This document shows positions 26,301-39,959 of a stretch of 64,000 nucleotides of DNA, piece after piece (position 1 is the first letter of the stretch; the number at the start of each line of letters is the position of its first letter). The stretch is from Daphnia pulex. Taxonomy: Eukaryota; Arthropoda; Branchiopoda; Diplostraca; Daphniidae. Location: positions 1,984,001-2,048,000 of the forward strand of contig NC_060026.1 in the NCBI RefSeq assembly GCF_021134715.1. Direction: 5' to 3'. Made by a program: the position numbers and the translations under genes. Below the pieces are notes generated by a model, which saw nothing but the letters and a program-made list of their open reading frames with translations, had not been told where the DNA came from and did no database searches.

Positions 26301-28144
26301 ATGTTCCAGACACTCGTCGTTATACAAAAATAAAAATAATCAAAAGATTTTCAAATAACGCGCCAAGCGATGCGGTGGTGGTGGCATATTGAATTCGTGC
26401 AGCTCAGTGGAACTTTGGTATACATACTAGACGCTTAGTTGGATGATGAATGGCTGTACACGTCTATTTGACATCCGCACTTCCCAGGACGGATGTGTTT
26501 TCGCCATATTGCCGGTCTTTTGTGAAGCTCTGATGAGCCCAGCAACTTCCGTCCTTCCGGGAATTATAGCAGCAGCAACTAATGAATAACTATTGATCCA
26601 GCAAAGCGACCAGACGATGTCCGTCGCCAACGGGTGTTCCCCGCCTCGGCCGCTATACATCAATCCAGTCAAAGTATATAATAAAAGTCGCAATAGAAAA
26701 ATAGTAATCGCCCTTTTATATTTTTAAGGAGAAACTTGTTGAGTGCCGAAAGTATTAAATTGGAGACTTGATGATTTCTGGAGAGCTGTCGAATAATAAA
26801 ATCACAGAATGCACCGGTTTTGACTTTATAAACAACTGAACTAGAGAATTAGAGTGCAACCGCTCGACCGGAATTAATACGAAGATATAATGGCATCAGC
26901 GTGATAGCGACACGGGCAGCTCTTAGTAACCGGACAATATAAGAGTCACACCCACACAATACTAGATTGGTTTACAGTGGTACACTATAAGTATAATCGA
27001 ACCCGTTCATACTGGATTCTATTTACCAGTGTTTATTTTGGAATCCCAACTTTTCTTTTAAGTCAGACATTAAAGAAGGACCGTCAATGGACGGATTTGT
27101 AACGGGTCGCTGGACAGAAGATGTTTTTACACATATAGACGGACCGACTTGAGGGAATAGCCGCCAAGCCTTGCGCCACCCTTCCGCAGTAAGCCGAGGT
27201 CTTTCAATTCAATTCCAACATTTTTAACTTTGAATTTGTATAGAGGAGTTGATTTGAATTTGGTTTGGTCGATCGATCGCTTTCGAGAAATTCAAATGAA
27301 TTTATAACATGTCAACAAAGTTCTTGTTGAATTTCTCCTCTTTCAAGGAAAACCTATTCAAACTGCTCTCTGCGCGCTGTAATCAAGTTCTTAATGCATT
27401 CGAAAAAGCTTTTGTCGTTAATTCAAGTGAATCATTTTGGGATAGTATTTGGTTGCGAATTAATTTTCTTGGGAAAATGTCACATGACTCATTAAAAACT
27501 AAATGAACAACCTTTCTATACGTGACTCACCTTGTGCGGGGCCGAAAACATGTTTATTACTACGTACCTATTGACAAATGGAATGCCAGATATTGGTGGA
27601 ACACAATCAACCTGGCAACGATCTCCAGCTGCGTCTTTCTAGTCTACATGCTGAGTAAACATGTTCTTGATGACAGGTGCGCAGTATTATTATTACAATC
27701 TATTATTTCCCATTATACATTTTCCGAATTCAATCAAGAGGAATGCTCACAATCCAATCAAGCAATCAATTTTCTCGTGCATTATTTTTCGATAGTTATC
27801 AAGCAAACGATTTCATCAAGTTGCGCACGCGCCATGGAATGACAGAATTTAATAAAAAATTTATTGCCAGCGTTAATCAGAATTCTTCCACCTTTTTTTT
27901 TACATCGTGTTGTCCAACAGCGACTGTTTGTTTTGTTTGACAGAATTTACCGTAATAATTTAACTCTCTTTTGTAAATTTCTTCCGCGTTTGGCAACGCC
28001 TTTCAACCAATGCCAACGAGTTACACAATTGCTGCAGTGGCGCTAATGCCGGAAAACCCGTCAGCAGAGAGGGGAGGAGGAGAATGTGTGTTGTGTAGCC
28101 AGGGAAAAGGGAACACAGGGAATACAGTACGTCAATGAAGCAAC
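23386..28144. other. Gene-free stretch upstream of dynein LIC
   Basis: No assignable gene was found. A minus-strand GC-rich patch at about 25830-25960 is open in more than one frame (see findings). The minus-strand frame at 26136-26327 shows some G/C third-position bias but no recognisable domain. Plus-strand frames at 27309-27940 are AT-rich and unassigned. The last 100 bases carry the likely dynein LIC 5' UTR. Confidence 0.4.
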
Positions 28145-30600
28145 ATGGCTACGGCTAGCGACAGGAGCAGGCAAACGGCTGCTCAAATGAAGGACGAAAA
28201 AAAAGATGGCAATGAAAAGGAGAATATTTGGTAAGTTGTCGTTGAACGCTTTAGGAAATCGTGAGCTTAACTTGGCCGTCGTTGTCGAGCAAACCAGGTC
28301 TACTGTCATCATTTTATTTACTTTCAACAGTCATGGGTGTGACAATCCCTAAAAATTTTTTTTGTTTGACTTTGCTGCTTTTGTATTCTGTACAATCACA
28401 ATAAGTTCTTTGGCTGGAAGTTGATTTTAAAAAAGTATTGCGGTCTTTCTAGTTCAATTAGTTTTTGTTTCTTTTTCTATCGTGTCATTTCATTTACTAG
28501 TGAAACCTTACGTTGACAGCTGTCTGAAGGATGATGAAATCACCATCTCATTTATCTTGATTTTGTTGGATATATTTTAGGGCATCTGTTTTGAGTGAAG
28601 TGCAACTGAAAGGAACCAACAAACTATCTCCAAATCAGCAAGTTGTTGTCATTGGTGAGTCATAATATCAATTATTGCTTCCTGTCTGCAATTTTTCTTT
28701 AACATTTTGGTAATGTCTCGTGGCAGGTGACCGAGAATCAGGGAAAACCACACTTGTTGCTAAGTTACAAGGCAATGTTGATCCCAAAAAAGGTTCTGGC
28801 TTAGAATATGCTTACATTGATGTTAGGGATGAATACAGAGATGGTAAGTCAAGTTTTGTCAAAATCATCTCACTAAAAACTCCCTTCGGTTTCTATGATT
28901 ATTTATCTCAAAAATTATTCCGCTTTACAGATCACACCCACTTGGCTGTCTGGCTGCTGGACGGCGATGCGAATCACGCTCACTTGTTACGCTATGCATT
29001 GACGGAGGAAACCTATTCATCAACCCTTCTGATGCTGACCGTTTCGATGACAACCCCATGGGCTATGCTAGATCAGCTACAAGAGTGGGCTTCTCTATTA
29101 CAAGATCATATAGACAAACTTCCCTTTTCAGCTGAAGCCATCAGGGAATATCAGCACAAATGTAACAATAGCCATTTTCCAATTTCTCCTTTGTGCTTGT
29201 CGAATTGAGCGTTTTGTTTTATTTCATCGGTAGATGTCCGACGATGGCAAGAATACGTGGAACCGGGCGATGAACTAGAAACGGCTCAACTGAGGCGGAC
29301 ATCTCGTCATGTGGATGGAGAAGAGGAAGGCATGGATCACCTGCTTCCTCTTCCGGAAGGAGTCCTCACGCGCAATCTCGGCTTGGATATTGTCGTAGTC
29401 GTCACTAAGGTAAAGCCATGATTCCCGGTTCAACATTACTTTTGGTTTTACGACGTTGTCGTAATAACGGCCACCATTCTTTTTATATAGACCGACTACA
29501 TGGCGACGCTGGAAAAAGATCTGGACTATAAGGAAGAACATTTTGACTTTATCCAACAACACCTGCGCAAATTTTGCCTGCAATACGGAGCCGCCTTGTT
29601 TTATACGTCGGTGAAAGAAGACAAGAATTGCGACTTGCTCTACAAATATCTTGTGCACAGAATATACGGTCTGGTGTTTCCCACTCCAGCCCTGGTGGTT
29701 GAAAAGGATGCGGTTTTCATGTATGTTTTATTCATACCTTGCAGTTCTGCTTATTTTTTAACCGCAATTTCTTATGTTAGTCCTGCTGGATGGGATAACG
29801 ACAAGAAGATAGGTATTCTTTACGAGAACCTGCAGTCCATGAAACCGGACGATGATTATTCGGACGTCATCAATCGACCGACGGCGCGTAAACCGGCCCC
29901 GCGAGAGGCCGAGCTCCACGCCGAAGATGAACAGAACTTTTTATCTCGTTTACTGCAACAATTGCAGCAGCAACAGCCAGCTCCTGTCGGCATCACGGGT
30001 GCAGTAAACGGTTCTACTGCGTCACCCACACCCGCTGGCACAGGAGTCAATTCACCTTCTGCCGGGACGCCCATCCGAGGCGGAATTCAAGTCCAGAAAC
30101 CTGTCGATCGTCGTAGTTCCTCTTCGGCCATTCCTAATCAAGTACGTTGTCAACTAACTGATCGTTATTCTTTGATCGAATGCGGTTTAATCGATAGATG
30201 GATCCCACAAAGACTGGAATCAGCGGCACTTCCGAAGGCGTTTTGGCCAACTTCTTCAATTCGTTGTTGAAGAAGTCATCTTCGACAGCCTCGCCAACAG
30301 GAATGCTTCAACCTGGAGGTAATTTCTGTAATGCATCTATTTTTCGAATGAGACATTTTGATTGACTGAAACCAAAATTGAATTGTAGATCGAGTCAGCG
30401 TACCTAACTCTGGCGCTCCAGCGTCTGGAAGTGAAGGCTCTCCGGTTCCTGGTTCTCCCGACAAGCTGAACTTGGTCAGTCGACCGGGAGAAGTGGCCGC
30501 TGAGCTAGACCGGTTGGCTCAATCCGCTTCTTCCCGGCTCAATCCAATACCATCAGTGCCCGTCTCGACCAATGTGGATAACTCTTCATCCGACTGCTGA
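28145..30600 (+). CDS. Dlic: Cytoplasmic dynein 1 light intermediate chain
   Basis: Nine exons: 28145-28230, 28581-28654, 28727-28843, 28931-29161, 29234-29409, 29491-29720, 29781-30141, 30198-30318, 30389-30600, all with GT-AG introns; 535 aa, close to the usual 490-525. LIC links the dynein heavy chain to cargo adaptors. The N-terminal Ras-like domain starts with a P-loop GDRESGKT (residues 54-61), split by an intron after the first glycine base. Residues 430 onward are a flexible tail with a glutamine run before it (about 375) and the conserved adaptor-binding helix EGVLANFFNSLLKK (438-451), which in other animals binds Hook, BicD and Spindly adaptors. The start ATG has a good context (caacATGG) and the frame is closed upstream. 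Introns 3 (87 bases) and 6 (60 bases) are multiples of three without stops. The 3' end faces tudor about 1 kb downstream, same strand. Confidence 0.95.
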
Positions 30601-31408
30601 TCTTGTTTAGCTGCACCTTTCTTTTTTTCGTTTCCCCTCTTCTCTTTCAACACCCGAAACTCAGATCGGCGTAATTGTTTATCCCCCCTTCCTAGATATT
30701 TTTTTTTTTTCTAATTTAATTCAAGTCGCGCTATTTTGGATTGGAAGCATTGGGTTCACAATCTTTTCCCTTCCATGTCTGCTCTTGTATTGTTCAATAT
30801 TTTTTTTTAATTACGTGCCTAACCAACAAAGCCGGTCGTAATGCTAAAGGTAAAAAAAACCCAGACGCGAGCCAAGGGAGAGGTTAACTAATTAATTTAA
30901 TAATTCTGCAGCTTATTCTATTCAACATTTCTGTAAATAACCAGAATGAGAAAACATCAACATGTCCTCAATCCTTTGATTTTCGTCTTGGATTTTTGTG
31001 TTGTTGCCGGTGAGTCCATGTAGTGCCACTCTCCGTGTAATTTGCTTGCAAACTGGCGGATGATCAAGTATTACGGCCCACTGAATATACATAGATAAAC
31101 CAGTCTACACCAAACCAAATTCCCCATTTTTTTTTTCTGTAGATGGAAATCGAAGATGATTGGACGACAATTAATTTGTTTGTTTCATTTTTTGTTTCCA
31201 ATTTTTTTTCCTGCTTGTTATTCAAATTGTATTGATTTAATTACTTTTTTGGGAAATTCAAATCTCAAAAAGGGTTAGGCAAAAAAAAAACTATCTTTGT
31301 TTACTTATTGATGGGCGGCCACATTGGCAGCTCCATCTCTATTTTCACACTTTCAGCTGCGGCAAATCTTTCAGACGTTGGTAAAAAAAAAGTTAGTGGA
31401 AATCAATG

Positions 31409-31414
31409 AATAAA
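31409..31414 (+). terminator. Probable poly(A) signal of dynein LIC
   Basis: AATAAA followed by T/G-rich DNA, about 810 bases after the LIC stop and about 170 before the likely tudor transcription start. The sequence between is T-rich 3' UTR with no gene. Confidence 0.5.
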
Positions 31415-31586
31415 TTCTGTTTTGAATGGAAGTTTATTCTGAACGCTGTTTTTTTTATTTTATTTTATTTGAAATTTGAAACGATAGGGATTTTCAAAAC
31501 TTGGCAACGTTGCATCATTCACCGGATGTTCCCCTTCCTCCTTTCGTAAACGTTTCTTTTCTGGCTTGGCTTTTCAGATTCAGCCA

Positions 31587-31748
31587 TCAGTTGGTGAAGA
31601 GCATTTTTTCTCTTGGCTCGCGGAAAGTGTTAAGTCTTTTCTCATTCGAAGTGTTATCTAAGAAGGTTTGCCCATTTCACAGTTGGTAAGTTATTAGTAA
31701 TTTTTTTGTTGTTGAGTCTGTGCTAATTTTAAGTTTATAACATTACAG
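31587..31748 (+). promoter_or_regulatory. Tudor 5' region: initiator, leader exon and first intron
   Basis: An initiator-like TCAGTT occurs at 31587-31592 without a clear TATA box. A leader exon ends at 31685 (ttg before gtaagt) and a 63-base intron runs to ttacag at 31748, six bases before the first coding ATG. A frame through the leader reaches a stop in the intron, so the leader is treated as untranslated. Confidence 0.45.
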
Positions 31749-31754
31749 TGTTTC

Positions 31755-34700
31755 ATGCGAATACAGCAACTGTTGAACATGGCCGGAGCTAACATGTTGG
31801 TCCACGTGACGCACATTGACGATTCCGTTCGTGGACGGCAAGGCCCGTGTGTCTACTTTTGGGGTATGACCCACGATCGTAGCTTGTATTTGCTGATGGA
31901 AAAATATTTGGAGAGCATCAGGCACTATTTGGAAGCAATTTCACCACCGCTCAACCTTAATGTACTGAATCAAGTCTGCTGTGTACTCATTAATCACCAG
32001 TGGCATCGAGCAAAAGTGCTGGAACTTAAATTGAGCCATGCAGGGACAATTGATGTTTTTTGTATCGACTCTGGAGATACTCACACAGTACCCTTAGGTT
32101 TTGTTCGTACTCTTGACATCCCTGCAAAGGAAGCAGAGCACATCAGGGATTGGCCTCCTCTAGCCACTAAGTTTATTCTTGCTGATGTAGTTGCCCCTCG
32201 AGGACCTGGATCTCGTTCCCACTGGAGTGAACCAGCTGTGATGTTCTTGAAGATGCATGTGGAGAATCACACTTGGAAAGCTTCACCTATGGGCATGTAC
32301 GGTGAACATCAGGGTGTAAGGTTGTTTGATTCAAATAATCAACTTCTGGCCACAACCATGATTCAGCAAGGACTTGGAGTGGCTGCACAGACCTATCACG
32401 AAGCTTTAAGCATGTGTGAGATGATGAACAAACAGCCTGCCTACATCCAACCTGCTTTTAACACCTTCTCAGGTAGATTAAACCTACCGACCCTAAACAA
32501 CACCCTGCCACCTGCATTCGCAATTCCAGCAACATACCGTGACCATCATCCGGCGTACCCAATGGCAGCAGCTCGCTCTCCAAATCAGTCACCTATTCCT
32601 CCTCGAGCGTACGTGACTAACGACATTCCTTCCAAGGGGCGACACGACGTTATCGTCACACACATTCCCGATGGGCCTCATAAGTTCTACGTGCAACTCA
32701 AAAGTGAAGCCAGCGATTTTCTGAGGTTACGCAAGAAACTCGATTCGACAGCACCTCCCGCCTTGCGCGGAGTACCGAAACTTGGAACACCTTGCGTTGC
32801 ATTGTCTCCAACGGACAAACTTTGTCATCGTGGATTGATCACGGCAGTGGGTGATTACGGCGATCAGTGTACTGTCTACTTCGCTGACATCGGGACCCAG
32901 GAGCCAGTAAACCTTGATTCGATTTGTGAGATCTCTGACGAGCTGTTGGTTCCGCGCTTGTTTGCGTATCGCGTTTCTTTGTTTGGCGTTGAAGAAGTCA
33001 CCAAACTCGTTGGCTTGAACGAAATTTTCACGTCTTTAGTCAATTCAGCCCCGTATCTCCAAGTTGAAGTCGTGGAAGATGACGAGGGCAAACAAAAAGT
33101 TAATCTCTACGACAACCTTGGACGCAGTATCCGGGAAATGCTCAGCACGATTCTGGCTAACTTCGGAACATCGAGGGTTTGCTCGCCTGTTGCCCCAATC
33201 CCTTCGCCACCCAAATTAAATAAAGCAGCTACTGCATGTGTAACCGAGGTAATTTTGACCAGTGTGATGATTGTATGTTTTCAAATCTAACGGTTTTCTG
33301 TTTTATTCGATCAAATCTACAGATCCCCTCTGCTATTTTAGCTTCTGAAGAAATGTTGTTTGTCATTTTACCGGAAGAGCCCGGATGTTTTTTTGGACAG
33401 CTCGAGAAGATACCAGTAAAGGATCTAAATGTTATGGTCGCTGAGCTAACGATGGCTTACTCTACTGATCCCAACCCTCCCTTGCTGTATGCAGACGTCA
33501 AAAGCCACTTGGGGCATTATGCCGTGATCCATTGGGATGAAGACAACAAATTCTACCGGATTCGTGTAAATAAGGAGTTGATCAACGATGCTGAAGTTCA
33601 ATTCATCGACTACGGAAACAGTCTGCTGATACCACGCTGCAAAATTTTGGCACCTCTAGAAGGGTTGACTTGCTTCCGAAATCCTCCTTACGGCATTCAT
33701 TGCAAGATTGATGGTGGTGTGATGCAGTCTATTCCCAACTGGCGGGAACTTATGAATGAAAAGCAGATTAAAGTAAAAATTGGTAGTTTGGTAGACGGAG
33801 TCTATTCAGTGACTTTGACTGACGATCCTTGCAATAACGATATTGCAAAAGCGATTTCTTCAGTGAACCTTCAAAAAAAACCCGTTGTTAGCGGTAAGTT
33901 GACAAATTTTTTTTTGGCCATGGATGAATTAGTACTTAATGTTCTTTTATTTTCAGTTCCAGAACAGAGCACTCGTAGTGATAATGCACCAGTCCAAGTT
34001 GAAAATGTATCGGAACAAACAGCCAGAGGGAACAACGATCGTTTCAGGAGGAACACCGATAACGGCAATTCTGGTAGAAGTCACTACGTTCACCCCAACG
34101 CCAAAGATCCAAACTGGAGAACAGCTGGGACGGAAGATACGACGCAATCTGGGCAAGTGAGAACATCCAGCAAGGAATGCAATTGGAGATCGTCGTCTAA
34201 TCAAGTTCAAGAGGTGATTCGCGCTCCTCGAGGACCTCCTCCCTCGACCGGGAATGGAGAGACTAAAGGTCCCATGGGGTTTCAGAGACTTGGACAGGTG
34301 AACAAATCACAACCTCCTTTGTTGAAGCCTATAATTGAAACTTCGCCACCTGCCGTGATACCCGAGAAGCCGAAGATGTCACCAACTTCAACTGTTCAAA
34401 AGCAGTATACTTATTTGCATCAAGCTCTGCCAGTTTCGAACAGTCAGGTGGAGATAACTTGTGCTGTTGACCCAACTAGTTTCTATGTTCAGCTATCAGC
34501 TAGCTCTACTATTCTTAATGAATTGGTTGAGAAATTGAATCTAGTTTACTCTGGTATGTTTATTTTTGCTTTTTGCTTTATTTCTTATATCTAAAATTTT
34601 TCTTTGTGATCTAGATGAACATAAACCTTTCATTCAAAACGCAAAGCCCGGCTCTGCTTGTGTGGTGCAGTATGAAGAAGACAACCAATGGTATCGTGGA

Positions 34701-37700
34701 CAAGTTCTTCAGTTGAGCGACTCCCCTGCCACGATCCAACTAGTCACTGTGCTATTTGTTGATTATGGGAACACTCAACGTAGCTCTCTCAAACAACTGA
34801 AAGCTATCGATGAAGAATTCGTTCAGTTACCTCCACAAGCATTCCACTGCAGGCTCAGTGGAATAGGCAATTCTAAAACTTGGACGGTCGAGGACAGGAA
34901 CAAATTGGAAGCATGCACCGCGGATAAACCTGTCGCCGCAATGTTCGCTGAGAGAGATTCTAATGGCAAGTTTCCTGTACGCCTAGTGGATGGAAGTAAG
35001 GTCATCAACGAAGCTTTTGGTGCCCCGAGCTCTACGTCTGTTCCTCCGCCTAGCGCTGGATATCAATATCTGCCCGTTACCCAAGCACCGATAGATGTCA
35101 GCATCGCTTGGTATTACAACCCTGGTCGAATTTTTACCAGCCCAGTGGACTTGTCAGCCTATCAGGTAATGCGCAATTTTTTACTCAGAATTTTCTATCT
35201 TTGTGTTGTTAACATATTTTTTCTTTCTAGAACGAACTAGATGAGCTCGAAGAGTTTTATTCTTCACTGTCTGCCGATGAATTACTGGAGGACCAGCCGG
35301 TTGTGGGATTACCATGTGTAGCTCGTTTCACCGAAGACGAGCGTTATTATCGCTCGAAAATCCTATCCGTTGTCGATCAGGTCGCAAAGGTTCTTTTCGT
35401 AGACTACGGAAATGAACAAGAAACACCGATTTCACAGTTGAAGCGGATGGTCCCGCGCTTCATGCAGTGTCCACAGTTGGTAAATTCAATTTCTTTCTTC
35501 CCTACTTGATGCACCACATCTTACACGTAATTTTGTTTAAGACTTGGCACTCGAGATTGAAGGGAGTCAAGAAGATGACTTCCGGACCTGTCAATCCGGA
35601 ACCCCAGAAACACATTGCTGCCTGCTTTTTAACTGGACAGTCGCTTACAGCATTGTTTCATTCTACTAGTCCAGGTAAAAGTTTAGATTTTTTATTTATT
35701 TAGAGTGAATGCAAGTATTCAGTTCATTTTTCTTAAAATTTAGATGGAAATAATGGGGTGTTTGAAGCGGATTTCAAAGTTCCTGGTATTGGTGATGTTG
35801 CAAACTATTTGATTGAACAGAAAGTCCTGGACCGCGTCGTGTTAGATACTCAAATAACCTTGGCGCCACAAGATTTGAATTTTGTCTCAGGCCAGACGAT
35901 TTCCACCAGCGCCATTGTTCCTTACTACGAATCACCTGCTGAATTCTGGATTCAGATTCAACCAAAGTTAGTAGACGTGATTATGGAACGCATAGAGAAA
36001 TTGGCCCTCGACCCTCAATTTATCAACAAGAAGGACTTCAAAGCATCTATTGGCAAGCCTTGTTTGGCTTTCTTTGAAGATGATGGTTGCTGGTATCGTG
36101 CTCTAGTTGAAGCTGTCGACGGAGAAACTGCTAAAGTTTACTACATCGATTACGGTAACTGCTCCGTGGTTAAAACTAATGATTTACGAGAATTGCCCGA
36201 GGAGTTTGCTCAACAACCAGCCTTTGCATTTAAATGCTGCATTCATGAAGTGATTGTCTTCTCTGAATGTGTTGCCAAGGCTTTCGAAAATTGCGTTATG
36301 GATCTGGACTCTATAATGGTAAAGTGCTTCAACGTAGTCGATGGAGTCCTTCACGTCCGACTCTATTCTTCTGAGGCGATCGATCTTTATGAACAGCTTA
36401 TTCCCAAAGTATCAGTTGAAGAAATTGTCGAAGATGCTATGCATATCCTTCCTTTGATCCCAGAAGATCCCCCCATTCAAGACTTTCCTGAGCAAGTGGA
36501 TACCGTTTTACAAGAAGAAGTCAAAAGCCCTTATGTGAAAGTCTACATCAGTTACTCATTATCACCAAACCAATTTTGGTTTCAAATGAGAGAGAACGAT
36601 GACAAACTCTGCGAAATGTCCAATCAAATGACGGAGATGTACAACGCTGATGTCGAGTCGTTCCGAATCGCGGAGAATCCAGTTGTTGGTCAAATTTATG
36701 GAATGAAGCACCCCTCTTATGATGGCTGGTATCGTTCACAGATTAAAGAAGTCGATGGAGACACGGTAGTTGCTCAATTCATTGATTACGGTGATACCCA
36801 CACGATTCAAACTGGAAATATCTTCAACTTACCACAACGGTTTGCAGAAATCCCAGCAATGGCTATGCCGGGTACCCTGAAGACAGAAAGTTCGCAAGCG
36901 ATTGCGGATAAATTCATTTCCCTGTGTTACGAGCCGAACAACATTCATTGGGTAGTATTTGGAACCGACGAAAACGGTGAGCAGTGCATCGAGTCCCTTT
37001 TCATCAATGACGACAACGTTCTCGACTTGTTGGCGGTTGAAACCGCCCAATCGGCCCCTACACTATGTGAAACGGTCAACAAGGATGCGGGTCTATCCAC
37101 AATTTCGGAAGTTTTATTGGAACAGTCTTCTCGTTCCACGGAAGATGAGGGAAGCAAAATCATTTCATCGACCGGAGATTCTTCCAGTGTTTTCCTCCCT
37201 TATGAAGAGTTGTCATCCATTTGCCCTTCAACGCTAGGAGCAGAAGTGACCGTTGAAGAGTCGACAGCAGAGATGACAATCGAAGAGTCGGGGACAGAAG
37301 TGACCGTTGAAGAGTCGAGGACAGATGTGACCGTTGAAATGTCGGTAGCAGAGGTTACCGTTGAAATGTCGGTAGCAGAAGTGACCGTTGAAGAATCTTC
37401 GTTTCTGCCTCTGATGGACTTAAACTACGCTCCAGGCCAAAAAATGTCAACGTACGCATTGGCTCCATTCATCGAATCTGCCACCGAAGTTTGGCTACAG
37501 CTGGAACCTGCCGCAGTCGACAGTCTGATGGGAGAAATCGCAGGTACGGATGTGTCACAGTTTGCAGCTCTTGAGCCTCAAGATCTGCAGATCGGCAGCC
37601 ACTGTCTGGCGCTGTTTCCTGACGATGGATTATGGTATCGAGCTCTCGTTAACAGCACAGACGGAGCTCAAGCTAACGTGACGTACATTGATTACGGAAA

Positions 37701-39686
37701 CTATTCCTCGGTTAATGTTGGAGATCTACGGGTTTTGCCAACTCGTTTTGCTCAGCAACCTGGGTTAGCTCTGAAGTGCGCTCTGGATGGAACCCAGCAA
37801 AATGTGATGTCTTGTCCCACCCCCGACCAGTGTATTTCGACCATCTGTGAAGAAGTACTCTCCGTGGTTTTCGTTGGTCGGACGCCACAACATCTCTATG
37901 TCCGATTATTTGAACCCTCTGGATTGGATCTCAATGAGAAATTGGGGTTGCCGGAAAGTTTTAAAGTCGAGTCCGTCGCAAATAATCTTCTGGAATTCAA
38001 CTCTCTAGATGACGTGGAAATGTCTTCCCCGATGTCCAGAACTTCTGAGCCTGCACTTTTCGATACTTTTGATGACGATGTCACTTTGCCATTGGAGGTG
38101 GAGGTTGTTCGCCAAGTAATCGAAGAACCTCTGGTTGCGATCCCGACTGTTATTGAACATTCTGAAAACGAGGAAGTAGAGCTTGCCGATCGGATGGAAC
38201 AAGTAGCCGTTCAAGAAAAAGAGTTTTACCAATCTTTCGGCGAATCGGTTAGTTCTTTCGTCAACGAAGCGACACCGCCACCAATTATGGAACTGAAAGA
38301 AGCAGAAGTCATGGAGCAGTTGGCAATCCTCGATGAAGAAGTAAAAGTTGCCGGTGATGTTACTGAAAATCTAGTGCAGGAAATAGTGGATTTCGTGTCG
38401 GATGCTGGGAATGCAACCAAGGATTTAAATGTTTTAGAACCCATCGAGGGTTTAAACGTTTCCGCCCTCATCGAAGATCTTAACCTACCCGAACAGAAGT
38501 CGTCGGGCGATGACGTCAGCTTCAACTTAATCAGACAATTGACTGACGCCCCGTCATCTACATCACCTTTGGAGTCTTCTTTAATCGACGCGACACAGTT
38601 GATTGATGAAGATCCTGATGTCACTCTCCTCTCGGAAGCCGCTGGATTAACGGAGACCACTGGAGTGATGGAGATAGGAGAAGTTGAACAAATGCATGAT
38701 GAACCCGTTCAAGAGGTTACCAGCGAAGTTGCAGATGCCTTGCATGATGAAAGAGTTGTGATGGAGATGAAAACCGAGATGATTTCCAACGAGGGAACCT
38801 GCAAAGTTGCAGATGTCTTGTATGACGAACGGGTTGTGATGCAGATGAAAACCGAGATGATTCCCAACGAGGGTGAAATGCCGAAAGGGTGCGTGTACTT
38901 GTACGTCTCCTACATTGTATCTCCTGGCGACTTCTGGATTCAGCTTGCCGAGGACGAGCATGCTATTGGAGATATCGATCGCAAACTGGTAGAACTGGGA
39001 GTTGAGAATTCGCATCAATATTTTCTGACTGATCCGCCTATTGTAGGCAAACTGTATGCTGCGAAACACCCCGAGTATGGTAAGTTAAAAAAATTGTGAG
39101 GCTCCTTAACTTATTCTTTCACTCATTATTTTTATTATTATTTTTTTAAGGCTATTGGTATAGGGCCAAGTTGTTGAAAATTGACGTCGATCGAGCCGAA
39201 GTAATATTCATCGACTATGGAGATAAGCAGATCCTGCCTGTCGCTTGCATTCGTCAGCTTTCGCGGATCCATCAATACGTACCTCCAATGGCGGTCCGGT
39301 GCAAACTTTCTGCTGTGCATTTAGACTGCTGGCCTGATAAAGCTACTGAAGTCATGAAATCTATTTGTCAGCCGGAGTATCGCTGCAAAGCAGTTTTCAA
39401 AGCTGAAACTGGCCCAATTCACGAAGTGGAGTCGCTTTCTTACGGCGACATTGATGTCGTTAATGCAGTTCTCTCGATCCTGGAATGTGATCGTCCAGTT
39501 GATGGATCCCCTCAAAAGAGCATTCCAACGGAGTTGCAACCTCTCTCGCCTCCCCAGAGTCAATCGTCCGCCGTATTGCCTCAGTTGGGTGCTAAACTGA
39601 TCTTCATTCGCGTGGATCCCGAATCGGAATCCACCAAAATCAGTCAAGATCTCAGCGAGGACACTAACCGTCTTCCAGTTGACTGA
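31755..39686 (+). CDS. tud: Tudor, multi-Tudor-domain germline protein
   Basis: Eight coding exons: 31755-33248, 33323-33893, 33957-34553, 34615-35165, 35231-35479, 35542-35674, 35744-39079, 39151-39686; 2488 aa, close to Drosophila Tudor (about 2500). Nine extended Tudor domains have cores near residues 75-125, 345-400, 570-620, 900-950, 1085-1140, 1300-1350, 1515-1565, 1815-1865 and 2300-2350. Tudor domains bind symmetrically dimethylated arginines of Piwi proteins and scaffold germ granules in the piRNA pathway. Domains 3, 4, 5, 6 and 8 keep the DYGN motif whose Asn contacts dimethylarginine. Domains 7 and 9 have DYGD; 1 and 2 are degenerate. Linkers in the 3.3-kb exon are acidic and carry two tandem repeats. 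The second in-frame ATG (31779, residue 9) is an alternative start. Intron 33894-33956 is 63 bases and stop-free, so retention would add 21 residues. The Drosophila name fits by length and architecture; TDRD6 is the vertebrate relative. Confidence 0.93.
37240..37401 (+). repeat. Six 27-base coding repeats in tudor
   Basis: Six units of nine residues, variants of AEVTVEEST, lie in the acidic linker before domain 8 (about residues 1698-1751). Units 4 and 5 share Met in place of Glu, so that pair duplicated most recently. Copy number could vary between individuals without breaking the frame. Confidence 0.9.
38725..38874 (+). repeat. Two-unit 78-base tandem duplication in tudor
   Basis: Two adjacent 26-residue units share DERVVM-MKTEMI-NEG, just before domain 9. 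In-frame and still very similar, hence recent. Confidence 0.85.
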
Positions 39687-39933
39687 GGTACTTTGTGGTG
39701 TCGGAAATTTCATCCCTAAGTTTTTTTTTTGTTTGTATCTTTCGCTTTTGTTTATTCATTTTCATCTTATTTCACAAACGCGAATTCTAAGAATATTAAC
39801 TAAGCCTCAACTGTTAGGAGGCAATTTTGGCCGAATTCTGTTTCATAGTCGAGGATCATACAATCTTTTTTTGTTTTTGAAACCTTTGAATGCATACTCA
39901 TCGTCTTTGTTCTGTTAACCAAGAGTCGACTCG

Positions 39934-39939
39934 AATAAA
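39934..39939 (+). terminator. Poly(A) signal of tudor
   Basis: AATAAA about 250 bases after the stop, followed by T- and G/T-rich DNA. Confidence 0.6.
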
Positions 39940-39959
39940 GTTTTCAAAAAAGTTTCGTC